Source of the DNA: Mycobacterium arosiense ATCC BAA-1401 = DSM 45069 | GTDB lineage: Bacteria; Actinomycetota; Actinomycetes; Mycobacteriales; Mycobacteriaceae | Direction: 5' to 3' | Length of the DNA: 64,000 nt | Assembly (NCBI RefSeq): GCF_002086125.1 | Contig: NZ_MVHG01000005.1 | Location: 92,481-156,480, forward strand | In this document: positions 54,689 to 63,751 of the stretch, in pieces | Layout: the number at the start of each line of letters is the position of its first letter | How positions within the stretch are numbered: the stretch's first letter is position 1 | Program-made: the position numbers and the translations under genes | The notes under the pieces: generated by a model | What the model was told of the DNA's origin: nothing | The model's database searches: none | The model's input: the letters and a program-made list of their open reading frames with translations, nothing else

Positions 54689-56034
54689 TGTCCACCTCCG
54701 GGTGGCGTCATCATTCCTCGCAGGCCATCGGCCGGGTTGGTAGATACGGGTTCTTTAGCCGGCGGCGCGGTCGGCGCCTCTGGCGCCGGTGGGGCGCCGG
54801 CCGGGGCCGGCGGGTTGGCCGGATCAGCAGCCTCAGGCGAGTCGGCCGATGGCGGTGGCCGCGGGGGAATGTAGTCCGGTCGCAGCCAATCCTCGCTGTA
54901 GGTGATCTCGTTGGGGCGCGCCGAGGCGCCGACGAACAGATTTTCTCCCAGGGGCGGGAAGTTGTACTGGCGGTTTTTGATGATGGGCGCCAGGTACTGC
55001 ACACACAGTTTGGCTGACTGCTTGCTGCCCTGACGCGATGCCGCCTGGATTGCTGAGCACAGGAATTGAATAGGGTTGGCGAAGTTGTTGATCGCGAGCG
55101 CGCCGGTCAGCGTGCCCTGCGCGGGTTGGTAGATATTCAAGAAGTTTTGGAACGCTGTCGGGCCGACGTGCAGCACCTGTTTGACGTCGTCCAGGCTTTC
55201 GTTCAGGGCTGTCGATACCGAGGCCAGCTTGTCTGAGGTCGTACCTAGCGTTTCACGGTTATCGGCCACGAAGTTTCGGACGTCGTCGGCGACGTCGTCG
55301 AGGTCGTGAACCGCATTGCCTACTTGGTTTGGGTCTTCGGCCAGCAGGCCGGTTGTCGCGGCCAGATTCTGGTTGAGCTGGCCCAACACGTCGCTGCTGT
55401 CATGCAACGCGGAGACCAGGATCGACAGGTTCTTCACGGTGCCGAACAGATCGTTGCGGTGATCGCCGAGCGCGGAAATCGCTTGCGACAGCTTGATTAT
55501 CGTGTCGCGGATATCAGGGCCCTGACCGCGCAGGTTGTCGGCCGCGGTATTGATGAATGCCCCGAGGGTGCTGGTTCCACCCGGTTGGGTGGGTTGCAGA
55601 GTCTGGCTCAGCTTTTCGAGCTGCCGGCGAAAGTCGTCGTATTCCACCGGAACGGCGGTGCGCTGCTGAGGAATCACCGCACGGTCGGGCAGCACCGGAC
55701 CTCCGGTATAGGGCGGCGTCAACTGAATGGAGCGTGGCGTCACCAGTGACGGCGACAGGATCACCGCCTTGGCGTCGACCGGCACCTTGTACTTGTCGTC
55801 GTACCAGAAACTGATTTTGACACCGTCTGGCAGTGGCTCGATTTTTTCGACCTTGCCCACACGCACCCCGAGGATTACCACGTCGTCGCCGCCGTAGAGG
55901 CCGGTGCTGTTGGCGAAGTATCCGGTGACGTAGATGCGGCCGATGCCGGCCGAGTGGACCAGCGTGACAATTCCGCCGACAAGCACCGCGACCAAGGTGA
56001 TGGCCACGGCGATCCTGGCCTTACCTGCGCTCAA
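54685..56034 (-). CDS. mceD: Mce family protein MceD
   Basis: 449 aa. N-terminal membrane segment (IAVAITLVAVLVGGIVTLVH), MCE domain (ANSTGLYGGDDVVILGVRVG), helical middle with many Asp/Leu heptads, Ala/Pro-rich tail. Starts with TTG 56034 overlapping the mceC stop (TTGA). Tunnel subunit of the Mce importer. Confidence 0.93.
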   Translation of the reverse strand: MSAGKARIAVAITLVAVLVGGIVTLVHSAGIGRIYVTGYFANSTGLYGGDDVVILGVRVGKVEKIEPLPDGVKISFWYDDKYKVPVDAKAVILSPSLVTPRSIQLTPPYTGGPVLPDRAVIPQQRTAVPVEYDDFRRQLEKLSQTLQPTQPGGTSTLGAFINTAADNLRGQGPDIRDTIIKLSQAISALGDHRNDLFGTVKNLSILVSALHDSSDVLGQLNQNLAATTGLLAEDPNQVGNAVHDLDDVADDVRNFVADNRETLGTTSDKLASVSTALNESLDDVKQVLHVGPTAFQNFLNIYQPAQGTLTGALAINNFANPIQFLCSAIQAASRQGSKQSAKLCVQYLAPIIKNRQYNFPPLGENLFVGASARPNEITYSEDWLRPDYIPPRPPPSADSPEAADPANPPAPAGAPPAPEAPTAPPAKEPVSTNPADGLRGMMTPPGGGQ

Positions 56035-57353
56035 TGTCCACCAACTTCGATTTGGGTCGGCGGGTCCGGAGTCGGGATTGATTGTCCTTCACCGGGACCC
56101 GGCGCCGCGGGAGGTCCTGGCGGCGGCCCGCCGGGTGGTGGCGCGGCGGGCGGCTCTCGATAGGGATAGCAGCCAGGCCCAGGTAGCGGCACACCGGCTG
56201 GACCGCACGAATGATCGTTCGGGTTGCCGGTGATGGCGTCCGGGATGGTCGTGCGCGGGCCGCCACCCTGGCCGGTCCGCGGGTACGGAATCGGCAGCGG
56301 TGGAGTAGCCGGCTGCCCGGTCTGGGGATCGGCGCGTTGGGAGGGCAGCAGAACATTGGGGTCCAGTCCTAAATCGGAGAACGCCGCGTCGATGAAGGGT
56401 TGCACGAACTGGCCGGGAAACAGATTGACTAAGTAGGCCTTGAAGAAAGGGCCGGATGAGACCGATTCACCCAGGCTCAGGGCGTATTTGCTGAGCCCGG
56501 TAATAGCCTTCTGCACATTCTGTTTGTGGTTGTCCACCATCGTAAGCACGCCGTTGAGTTTGTCGAGCGCAGGCTTGAACGTGTTGCGGTTCTCGCTGAT
56601 GAATCCCTTGAGCTGCCGGGCTAGGGCCGACAGATTGTGCGAAATCTGTTCCAGTGAACGGCTTTGGCTTCGCAGTTGCACCAGCAGGGCATTGGTGTTA
56701 GCGACGAGTCCGACGATCTTGTCGCTGCGTTCGGCCAGCACCTTCGTCGCTTTATCGGCATTAGCCAACAGGTTTCGCAGCTCGCTGTCGCGTTCGTCGA
56801 TGGTCTTCGAAAAGCGGGCCACTCCCTGCACCGCGGCCTTCAGGTCCGGTGGCGTGTCGGAGAAGGTGTTGGCCAGCACGGCCAACGAGTTGGACAGCTG
56901 CTTGGTGTCCAACCCGCTGATCGTGGTAGTGAGATCACCCAGCGCGTCTGGCAACTGATAGGGCGACGTGGTTCTGTCGAGCGGGATCGGGCCGGCCAGT
57001 TGTCCGTCCCCACGCGGGGTGACCTCGAGGAGTTTGGTACCGAGCACCGTTCGTAATTTGATTGCCGCCTCGGTGCGGTCACCGAGGCGGACACCGTTGG
57101 CGACACTGAATTTGACCAGCACGCGCGGTCCATCCAGATCCACACTGGACACCTGCCCGACCCGGAAGCCCGACACTTGGACGCGGTCGCCGGGCAGCAA
57201 GCCTCCCGCCTCTGCGAAGTAGGCCGAATACGTCTTTCCGGTGTTGAAGAATGGCAGCTTCTGATAGTTCACCGACAGCAGCATGAGCACCAGGACGGCC
57301 GCGAGGCCGGCCGCGCCGATGACAAGCGGATTGCGTTCGGAGAAGGGCTTCAT
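56031..57353 (-). CDS. mceC: Mce family protein MceC
   Basis: 440 aa. Membrane segment LVIGAAGLAAVLVLMLLSV, MCE domain (AEAGGLLPGDRVQVSGFRVG), long coiled-coil-like middle, and a Pro/Gly-rich C-terminus (PPPGGPPPGPPAAPGPGEG). ATG 57353 overlaps the mceB stop (ATGA); an ATG/GTG further upstream is inside mceB. Confidence 0.93.
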   Translation of the reverse strand: MKPFSERNPLVIGAAGLAAVLVLMLLSVNYQKLPFFNTGKTYSAYFAEAGGLLPGDRVQVSGFRVGQVSSVDLDGPRVLVKFSVANGVRLGDRTEAAIKLRTVLGTKLLEVTPRGDGQLAGPIPLDRTTSPYQLPDALGDLTTTISGLDTKQLSNSLAVLANTFSDTPPDLKAAVQGVARFSKTIDERDSELRNLLANADKATKVLAERSDKIVGLVANTNALLVQLRSQSRSLEQISHNLSALARQLKGFISENRNTFKPALDKLNGVLTMVDNHKQNVQKAITGLSKYALSLGESVSSGPFFKAYLVNLFPGQFVQPFIDAAFSDLGLDPNVLLPSQRADPQTGQPATPPLPIPYPRTGQGGGPRTTIPDAITGNPNDHSCGPAGVPLPGPGCYPYREPPAAPPPGGPPPGPPAAPGPGEGQSIPTPDPPTQIEVGGH

Positions 57354-58378
57354 TTCGGCGTGCACCGTCCGGTGGCCTGGCCGGCCAGCTTGATGTAAAC
57401 CGGTTGTCCCCCTTTGCCATTGACCTTGAGCACGAGGTCACACAGGTAGAAGCTGAAGAAGTCTCCATACATGCCCTGCCGATTGAGGATTTGGAACGCC
57501 TCGGGCCAGGTCTCGAGGTAATGATCGACATAGTCGTGATCGGCCAGAACGAGCGAGGTGGTTCGATCCGCTTCGTGCACCACCTTCGTCAGCGGCGGGC
57601 GCGCCTGGGCCAGCAGATCGGCCACCGACGCCGCAGCTGCATTGCCGTACGCCACCCCGTTGCTGATGTCCTGCTTGCGGGCCTTGAGGCCTTCCACCAG
57701 CTCAGCCAGCGAGTCGACCGCTTTGCCGAATTGTTTGCTCTGGCCGCCGAGCGAACCCAGGACGGTATTGAGGTTGGTGATGACTTGACCGATCAGTTGG
57801 TCGCGATCGGCCAGGGTGTTCGTCAAGGCGGCGGCCTGGGTGAGAAACGAGCCGATCGTGGCGCCCTGTCCATCGAAGGCGGCGATCAATTGACCCGTCA
57901 ACCGATTCACCTGGTCGGGATCCAGCGCGCGGAACAAGGGTCGGAAGCCACCGATGAGCGCATCGAGGTCTAACGCGGGCTCCGTGTGACTCAGCGGGAT
58001 CGTGTCCCCCGGATGCAGGAGCGTGACTCCCCCGGCCCCCTCCTCGAGGGCCACATACCGACCGCCGATGAGATCAGCAAAGCGAATAGCTGCCCTGCTG
58101 CCTTGAGTGAGCACTACCGAGTCGGCCGCGGTGAACTCGACAAGGACCGTGGAGTCGGGCTGGATGGTGATGTTTTTAACCTTGCCGACATCGACACCGG
58201 CGACGCGAACGAAGTTTCCGTTCTCGAGTCCGGATACGCTGGCGAACCGGGCCTTATAGGTCTTCTCCGGCTGGAAGCGCAACTGGGCGAAGACGGCGAG
58301 CAGCGCGAAGGCACCGATCAGGCATACGACCAAGTAGATGGTCAGGCGCCACAGGGCGCCTACCAAGTTCTCTCGCAT
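57350..58378 (-). CDS. mceB: Mce family protein MceB
   Basis: 342 aa, the shortest Mce protein, as usual for MceB. Membrane segment IYLVVCLIGAFALLAVFAQL, MCE domain (ASVSGLENGNFVRVAGVDVG), and Cys residues near the C-terminus (LCDLVL, GRCTPK). Thirty-six nt after mceA. Confidence 0.93.
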   Translation of the reverse strand: MRENLVGALWRLTIYLVVCLIGAFALLAVFAQLRFQPEKTYKARFASVSGLENGNFVRVAGVDVGKVKNITIQPDSTVLVEFTAADSVVLTQGSRAAIRFADLIGGRYVALEEGAGGVTLLHPGDTIPLSHTEPALDLDALIGGFRPLFRALDPDQVNRLTGQLIAAFDGQGATIGSFLTQAAALTNTLADRDQLIGQVITNLNTVLGSLGGQSKQFGKAVDSLAELVEGLKARKQDISNGVAYGNAAAASVADLLAQARPPLTKVVHEADRTTSLVLADHDYVDHYLETWPEAFQILNRQGMYGDFFSFYLCDLVLKVNGKGGQPVYIKLAGQATGRCTPK

Positions 58379-58414
58379 GTCTGTTTTCCTCTGGTCGTGT
58401 CGGAGTCGGGGCGG

Positions 58415-59902
58415 TCAGGGCGCTGGGGCGTAGGGCGGTGGTGGCAGGGGCGAGCACTCTTGGGTGACGACCCCGCAGGTCGGCTGCGACCCGCCCGGTG
58501 TTGGCGGCACAAAGGGCTCGGTCCCTGCGGGTGGTGGGCCGGGGTCGCGCGGCCTACCTGGCGGTGGTGCGGGCGGCAACCCGGGGTAGAGCGGGGTGCC
58601 ATCGGGCGCATACTGCGGCGCCCCGTACGGGGGGGCTCCCGGATACGGGATGGGCCCGGGCGCCGCTCCGCCGGGATGGCGAATGCTCGGTGGTCGGGGT
58701 ATTCCTCGGGTGACGGGAGAGTAATCGACGTACCCGGGAAAACCGATGCCAGGGTTGGGCCGCATATCCAGCCCGCCGCCCCACCCGGTGTTGGTGACCA
58801 GGTAGCGCTGCGGCCAGTTCTTGTAGACGTCGGGTAACGATCCACAGCCCGGTTGACCGCCGGGTCCTCCCTTAGCGCCGTTGATCGGAAGGTTGTCGGG
58901 GAACCGGTAGGTATCGTCGCCGAGCAGCAACGCGACGTCGAGGATGACTGAATATCCGTTGCTGCCACCGGCGACGGGGAGGAAGTCGTCGAGCACGTTC
59001 TTTCCGCCGACGATCGTGCAGGTGAGTTCGGGGTTGTACTTCATCAATAGACGGGTGGTGGATTCCAGCAAGTTGACACCGTGCACGAGGTTGTCTTTGT
59101 TCGGGCCGATCAGGTTGGTGCCGGCGCGGGAAAGCCCACTGACATTGAGCAGCAACGCGTCAAGTTGCTTGGCATCATCGGTGATCGTGGTGCTTGTAGT
59201 GCTGACCGAATTCAAAACGGCCACGATGTTTTGCGCTGCCGCGTCGTAGGTGTCGCTGAATCCCTTCAAAGCGCGGAAGTCGGCTCGGATTGTCTCGCTG
59301 CGGGGATTGACCGCCAACAACACCTGGTTGAGGTCCGTGGTGGCCTCACCGATGAGTTGCCCCTTGCCGCGAAATCCGTCCGCTACGGCTGTGAGCACTG
59401 CGTTGAGCTTAGGCACGTCGATCTGGTTCAGCACCGAGACGAGGTTCTGAAATACCGTGTTCGTCTCGACGCTGACGTTGCTCGACGACACAACGGCCCC
59501 CGCCGCTAACCGATTGGGGCTCGGGGTGTTTGGGGTAAGTAGGTCGATGTACTTGGCGCCAAAAGCGGTGGTGGCGGTGATCTTTGCGCCGACGTTCGCC
59601 GGAATGTATCGCAGCTGTTCGGGATACAGCTCCAACTGGAGTTTCACGGGATTGCCCGGCTGAATCGCCGCAACCCGGCCAACCTGCACGCCGCGCAACT
59701 TCACCTTCGCGCCAGGTTCCATGACCAAGCCCGCACGATCCGACGTCACGGTCACGCGTGCGTACGGCCTGAGGTCTCTGTTAAACGCGGCTGTCGTCAG
59801 CACGATCGATCCGATGATGAACGCGAACAGGATGAAGGTCCACAACGCCGGTGGCAGCCCAGCCTCTCGTCGCATTCGTCGCATGGTCGTCATAACTCTC
59901 AC
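58415..59902 (-). CDS. mceA: Mce family protein MceA
   Basis: 495 aa. Membrane segment ALWTFILFAFIIGSIVLTTA, MCE domain with SDRAGLVMEPGAKVKLRGVQ, then helices and a long Pro-rich C-terminal tail (about the last 110 residues) likely reaching into the cell wall. GTG 59902 overlaps the yrbEB stop (GTGA). Cannot be assigned to Mce1-4 by eye. Confidence 0.94.
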   Translation of the reverse strand: MRVMTTMRRMRREAGLPPALWTFILFAFIIGSIVLTTAAFNRDLRPYARVTVTSDRAGLVMEPGAKVKLRGVQVGRVAAIQPGNPVKLQLELYPEQLRYIPANVGAKITATTAFGAKYIDLLTPNTPSPNRLAAGAVVSSSNVSVETNTVFQNLVSVLNQIDVPKLNAVLTAVADGFRGKGQLIGEATTDLNQVLLAVNPRSETIRADFRALKGFSDTYDAAAQNIVAVLNSVSTTSTTITDDAKQLDALLLNVSGLSRAGTNLIGPNKDNLVHGVNLLESTTRLLMKYNPELTCTIVGGKNVLDDFLPVAGGSNGYSVILDVALLLGDDTYRFPDNLPINGAKGGPGGQPGCGSLPDVYKNWPQRYLVTNTGWGGGLDMRPNPGIGFPGYVDYSPVTRGIPRPPSIRHPGGAAPGPIPYPGAPPYGAPQYAPDGTPLYPGLPPAPPPGRPRDPGPPPAGTEPFVPPTPGGSQPTCGVVTQECSPLPPPPYAPAP

Positions 59903-60753
59903 CCAGACAGATGGAAGTTGCCGGACACTCCATAGGCGGCCAATGCCACCGCCAACGTCACCGCGACCGCCACGATCAAGGAGGTACGCACGGCGCGACC
60001 GACCGCCTCACCGACGCCCGCCGGGCCGCCCGAGGCGTGGAAGCCGTAATACGTGTGCACCAACATGATTACGGTTCCGGCGGCAATCACTTGCAGTAGC
60101 GACCAGATCAAGTCGGTGGGCTTCAGATAAGTGTGGAAGTAGTGATCGAACACGCCCGGTGACTGCCCGTATACAAAAATGATCAAGCTGCGGGTGGCCA
60201 GATATCCGGACAACGTCGCCATGCACCACAGCGGGATCACCACCAGCACACCGGCAACCACCCGGGTGGAGACCAAGTAAGAGACGGAGTGGATGCCCAT
60301 CACCTCGAGCGCGTCGACTTCCTCGTTGATCCGCATGGCGCCCAACTGTGCTGTGGCACCCGCACCGATGGTGGCTGCCAGGCCGACGTCGGCGATCAGC
60401 GGCGAGGCTAGACGTGTGTTGATATAGGCGGACGCGAATCCGCTCAACGCCTGCACCCCGACGTCGGACAACGATCGGAAGAGCTGGATCCCCACAAGTC
60501 CGCCGGTGGACATCGTCAAGGTTGTGACGATCACGACGGTGCCGCCGATCATAGCGAGAGCGCCGACACCCAAACTCATGTTTGCGATCAGCCGTAGCGT
60601 CTCTATTCTGTAGCTGCTCACCGCTTCCCACAAAAACCCGAGGGTTCGAACGTAGAACGCGGTCTGGCTGCCGAGTCGGTTCCAACCGTCAACGAGGCGG
60701 TGCAGCGTTCTCGTCAGATGCGGCAAACGGGCCGCCGCTGGCGCGGCGCTCAC
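59899..60753 (-). CDS. yrbEB: YrbEB, MlaE-type ABC permease
   Basis: 284 aa MlaE-family integral membrane permease with about five or six hydrophobic segments. Conserved MlaE features include QLGAMRINEEVDALEVMGI and GPAGVGEAVGRAV. It pairs with YrbEA as the inner-membrane channel of the Mce system; no ATPase gene is in the window, as the ATPase is usually encoded elsewhere. GTG 60753 overlaps the yrbEA stop. Confidence 0.95.
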   Translation of the reverse strand: MSAAPAAARLPHLTRTLHRLVDGWNRLGSQTAFYVRTLGFLWEAVSSYRIETLRLIANMSLGVGALAMIGGTVVIVTTLTMSTGGLVGIQLFRSLSDVGVQALSGFASAYINTRLASPLIADVGLAATIGAGATAQLGAMRINEEVDALEVMGIHSVSYLVSTRVVAGVLVVIPLWCMATLSGYLATRSLIIFVYGQSPGVFDHYFHTYLKPTDLIWSLLQVIAAGTVIMLVHTYYGFHASGGPAGVGEAVGRAVRTSLIVAVAVTLAVALAAYGVSGNFHLSG

Positions 60754-61613
60754 ATCGTCGCCTTGTTAGTGATCGCGGTCAGTACCACGTTGATGACAAA
60801 GAGCGCCAAAAACGTGTACACGACCGTCTCGTTGACAGCATTGCCGACGCCTTGGGGTCCCCCACCGACCGTGGTGCCTTTGTAACAGGCGATCAAACCG
60901 GCGATGAAGCCGAACAACATCGCCTTGGCGAACGCTATGACTAGCTCACTCAGCCCAACGAGCAACGTCAGGCTCGCCGCATACGAGCCGGGATTGACGT
61001 GTTGGAGGTAGACGGAGAACAAATAGCTGGCGACCAAACCGACGACGGTGATGATGGAGTTGACAAGGAACCCGTTCAATCCGATCGCCAGGACGCGGGG
61101 CACAAGCAGTCGCTGGACCGGGTTGATGCCCATGACCCGCATGGCATCGACTTCTTCACGGATGGCCCGGGCACCCAGGTCGGCACACATTGCAGTAGCG
61201 CTGGTCCCGGCGACTACGAGCACTGCCGCTATAGGGCCGATATACACCACAGCCGCCAGGGCGGAGCCAGCGCCGGAGGCGTCGGCGGCTCCGATCTCGA
61301 CGAGCAGGATGTTGATGATGAAAATCGCCAGGGCGTTGAACGGGATCGACAGGAAGACGGCCGGCAGCATCGACACACGAGCGACGAACCACGCCTGGTG
61401 GATGAACTCGCGCCAGGCAAAAGGTGGACGGAACATCTGGACCAGCGTGTCGAGCGACAGCGCGAAGAAACCGCCAACCTCCCGTAGCGGCTTGGCGGCG
61501 CTGGCCGCCCGCCCAGTCTCGAGAGACGCCAGGATACTGGCCGCACCGGCCGCACCGGCCGCACCGGCCGCCCTGGACGCGGCGGGAATGGGCTCAGTAT
61601 CTACCGCCACCAC
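60750..61613 (-). CDS. yrbEA: YrbEA, MlaE-type ABC permease
   Basis: 287 aa. MlaE family: CADLGARAIREEVDAMRVMGI and GPQGVGNAVNETVVYT are the conserved cytoplasmic motifs, with hydrophobic helices between. The N-terminus is Ala/Gly-rich and encoded by a 9-bp tandem repeat. GTG 61613 is the first codon of the operon; upstream is a 1.27-kb stretch without recognisable genes. Confidence 0.93.
   Translation of the reverse strand: MVAVDTEPIPAASRAAGAAGAAGAASILASLETGRAASAAKPLREVGGFFALSLDTLVQMFRPPFAWREFIHQAWFVARVSMLPAVFLSIPFNALAIFIINILLVEIGAADASGAGSALAAVVYIGPIAAVLVVAGTSATAMCADLGARAIREEVDAMRVMGINPVQRLLVPRVLAIGLNGFLVNSIITVVGLVASYLFSVYLQHVNPGSYAASLTLLVGLSELVIAFAKAMLFGFIAGLIACYKGTTVGGGPQGVGNAVNETVVYTFLALFVINVVLTAITNKATM
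61539..61571. repeat. 9-bp tandem repeat in yrbEA
   Basis: GGCCGCACC is repeated three times exactly (61539-61565) plus a partial fourth copy, coding for the AAG repeats in the N-terminal tail of YrbEA. Its length could vary between strains without breaking the frame. Confidence 0.9.
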
Positions 61614-62882
61614 TAGCGTGTTCCCCGAAATCTAATCGCAGCCAACATTGGACTGTATGGATCCTCCCTCCGGCGGAAAGGTAACCCGCCGTCGTATTGA
61701 TGTGGCATACAGCACAGCGGGACGCTACACCATCTCAGGAAGACAAGGCAATACCGGCCGCGCGGTGTTTCCAGTGGGCGAAGCGAATTAGATTTAGACC
61801 GCCGGACGTGATTTGCTGATTATCCCGACATTTTTGCACAGATTGTCGCACTCCCGCCAAGCTGGACGGATCCGCCAGCGGAATGCAAGCGCTACCGTGC
61901 GCGCTGTCCGACCCTTTAACCTGGGTCTTCGCGTTGCATCCTGGCTATTGCCGGAGCGATCCCCTCAAAGGCCGCCCGAATCATGACCGCTGCTTACAGC
62001 CAGGCGCCCGTCGCGCTATAAGTTTGCTAAATAAGTGCCTCTTTAGTAATAGAACCCAAAATTAAAATACGATTTTTGTCGTCGAGAATTTGCAGCAGGA
62101 TAGCGGTCCGGCCACTCCTACTAATCGTCCGCCAGCAATACCGCCCGTGGGAGGAATCTCCGTCGTATTTTGGGATTTTTTATCAAGTGCACCTTGCGGA
62201 TATGCACAATACGATTGCGATGTGCTTTCGCGCATATCCGTGCTGATGTGAGGCCGGAAGAACGCCGCGGACAAGTTCCGCTGCGGTCGTGTCGGTGCGC
62301 GCTCGGGATGCTGGTCCGGTGATCAGCCCGAAACTCACGAAGCGGCGCCCCGCGGACGCCGCCCCACAGACAGCGCTGCGACCAGCGGTTATAGGTGCCG
62401 ACATCGCTACGAACTTCACGTCGGTCGATGCTTCCCAATCGCTTGGCGCTCCAGACTGGGCTTGCAGAAATACCAGTCGGCAATTTTCAACATTGCCTCG
62501 AAGCAGATGGGCAAGTAGCGCCAGTCCGGCGGCGGACCGCCGCTTTTGTGCGCTGAGCCGCAACGCAGTGCGCTAAAGAGCGTGGCCCGTCCGACAACGG
62601 CGGTTTTAGCAAAACATATATCTATATATCGGATTATACCTTTGGTGCGATTTGGGCTCTTCGTGGGCGATTCTCAATCGTTCTGTCAGATGCTGAACCG
62701 AGCGAGCTCGACCCGCGCCTCGACGACCGCTAACCGTTAGCTGCGCGCGGGAAACGTCGCTGGTACGCGCGCCCGTTGCCCATTGCCGGCGCCACAGGTG
62801 CGGGCGGTTGCACCGCTGAAACTTCGACCACCAAGCCAAACCGCCACCCAGCGGTGCCCGAGGCCGACCGCGATCGGCATCA
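61614..62882. other. 1.27-kb region with no recognisable gene, upstream of the mce operon
   Basis: Short frames exist on both strands but none has a recognised product or convincing start. Bases about 62020-62230 are notably AT-rich. They contain AATACGATT twice (62066-62074, 62209-62217), its near complement TCGTATTTT at 62163-62171, and a 9-bp inverted repeat (62197-62240). It must hold the mce promoter; decayed genes or small RNAs cannot be excluded. Confidence 0.5.
62197..62240. promoter_or_regulatory. Inverted repeat in AT-rich stretch upstream of mce
   Basis: CGGATATGC (62197-62205) and exact reverse complement GCATATCCG (62232-62240), 26 nt apart. Possible operator for the mce operon or for the TetR gene to the right; no direct evidence of either. 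Confidence 0.3.
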
Positions 62883-63542
62883 ATGCCTTGCCTGAGGCTT
62901 TATGGTGCAATTGTGACCGATCAGCCAAGCGATCGACATGCTGATTCGCGGGCCGCGAACTCGCCGGCGGACGAGGAGGAGGCACGTGAACGGCTGCTCG
63001 CCGCAGCCGATGCGTGCTATGAGGACAAGGGGCCGATGCGTACCCGGATGGGCGACGTCGCCCGTCGCGCGGGTGTGCATAGATCGACTGTGTACTACTA
63101 CTTCCCCAGCAAAGACGCGCTTTTGGCAGCTTCCTTCGTACGACTGCTGACGTCTACCCTGAATGCGGTTGAGCAGTGCTGGCAGACCGACGAACCGTTT
63201 CTCGCTCAGCTAATCGCGGCATGCCTCCGCGGCACCGACATCGCTCGCGCCTCTGCGGTGATGCGCGCGCTCGTCGACGGCCATGAAGGCTTGGGCGCCG
63301 CCTATCGCGACGCAGAGGGCTCCGAGCTATGGCGTGCCAAACTCGCTGATGCCCTCGTGCGCCGGCTCGAGACGGCGGCCGCCGCAAACGAGATTCGTCA
63401 GGATCTGGCCCCCGACACTCTCGCTCGCTGGATTGTCCGCATAACCTTCAGCCTTATTACTGAACCCGCCAAGCCGGAAGACGGCGGTGATGACGGCGTG
63501 CTACGCAACTTGCTAATCGCCTCACTAGCACCCCGTCGGTAG
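62883..63542 (+). CDS. TetR-family transcriptional regulator
   Basis: Up to 219 aa. HTH: AADACYEDKGPMRTRMGDVA then AGVHRSTVYYYFPSKDALL. Paralogue of the TetR at 14501. ATG 62883 is the longest start; GTG 62913 would give a more typical leader, and neither has a strong ribosome site. Its target may be the mce operon or nearby genes; the context does not decide. Confidence 0.86.
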   Translation: MPCLRLYGAIVTDQPSDRHADSRAANSPADEEEARERLLAAADACYEDKGPMRTRMGDVARRAGVHRSTVYYYFPSKDALLAASFVRLLTSTLNAVEQCWQTDEPFLAQLIAACLRGTDIARASAVMRALVDGHEGLGAAYRDAEGSELWRAKLADALVRRLETAAAANEIRQDLAPDTLARWIVRITFSLITEPAKPEDGGDDGVLRNLLIASLAPRR

Positions 63543-63751
63543 ACCGATGTACCACGCGACAGATGGCCTGCGGTACAAGGCGCTTCGGCGGTTCCGATGT
63601 CGCCCATACTTCGCGAAGGTGACCGAAACCGTACGGATTGACAGCTTCAATCCCAAGTCGCTCATCTTACATGGCCTGACCCCGATCGGTTGATCCATGG
63701 CCTATGAGAGTCTTGCGGCCCACGACGTGGGCAGGAAGGCTCGACAAGATC
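63543..63751. other. Junction between TetR gene and IS3-type element
   Basis: No gene seen. The left end of the insertion element should lie here, shortly before the transposase start, but its terminal repeat cannot be fixed because the right end is outside the window. Confidence 0.4.

Noticed and set aside
62183..62563. 126-codon minus-strand frame in the gene-poor region
   Set aside because: No recognisable domain, no ribosome site, composition like random GC-rich frames.
62289..62576. 95-codon plus-strand frame in the same region
   Set aside because: No known motif and overlaps another equally unsupported frame on the other strand.
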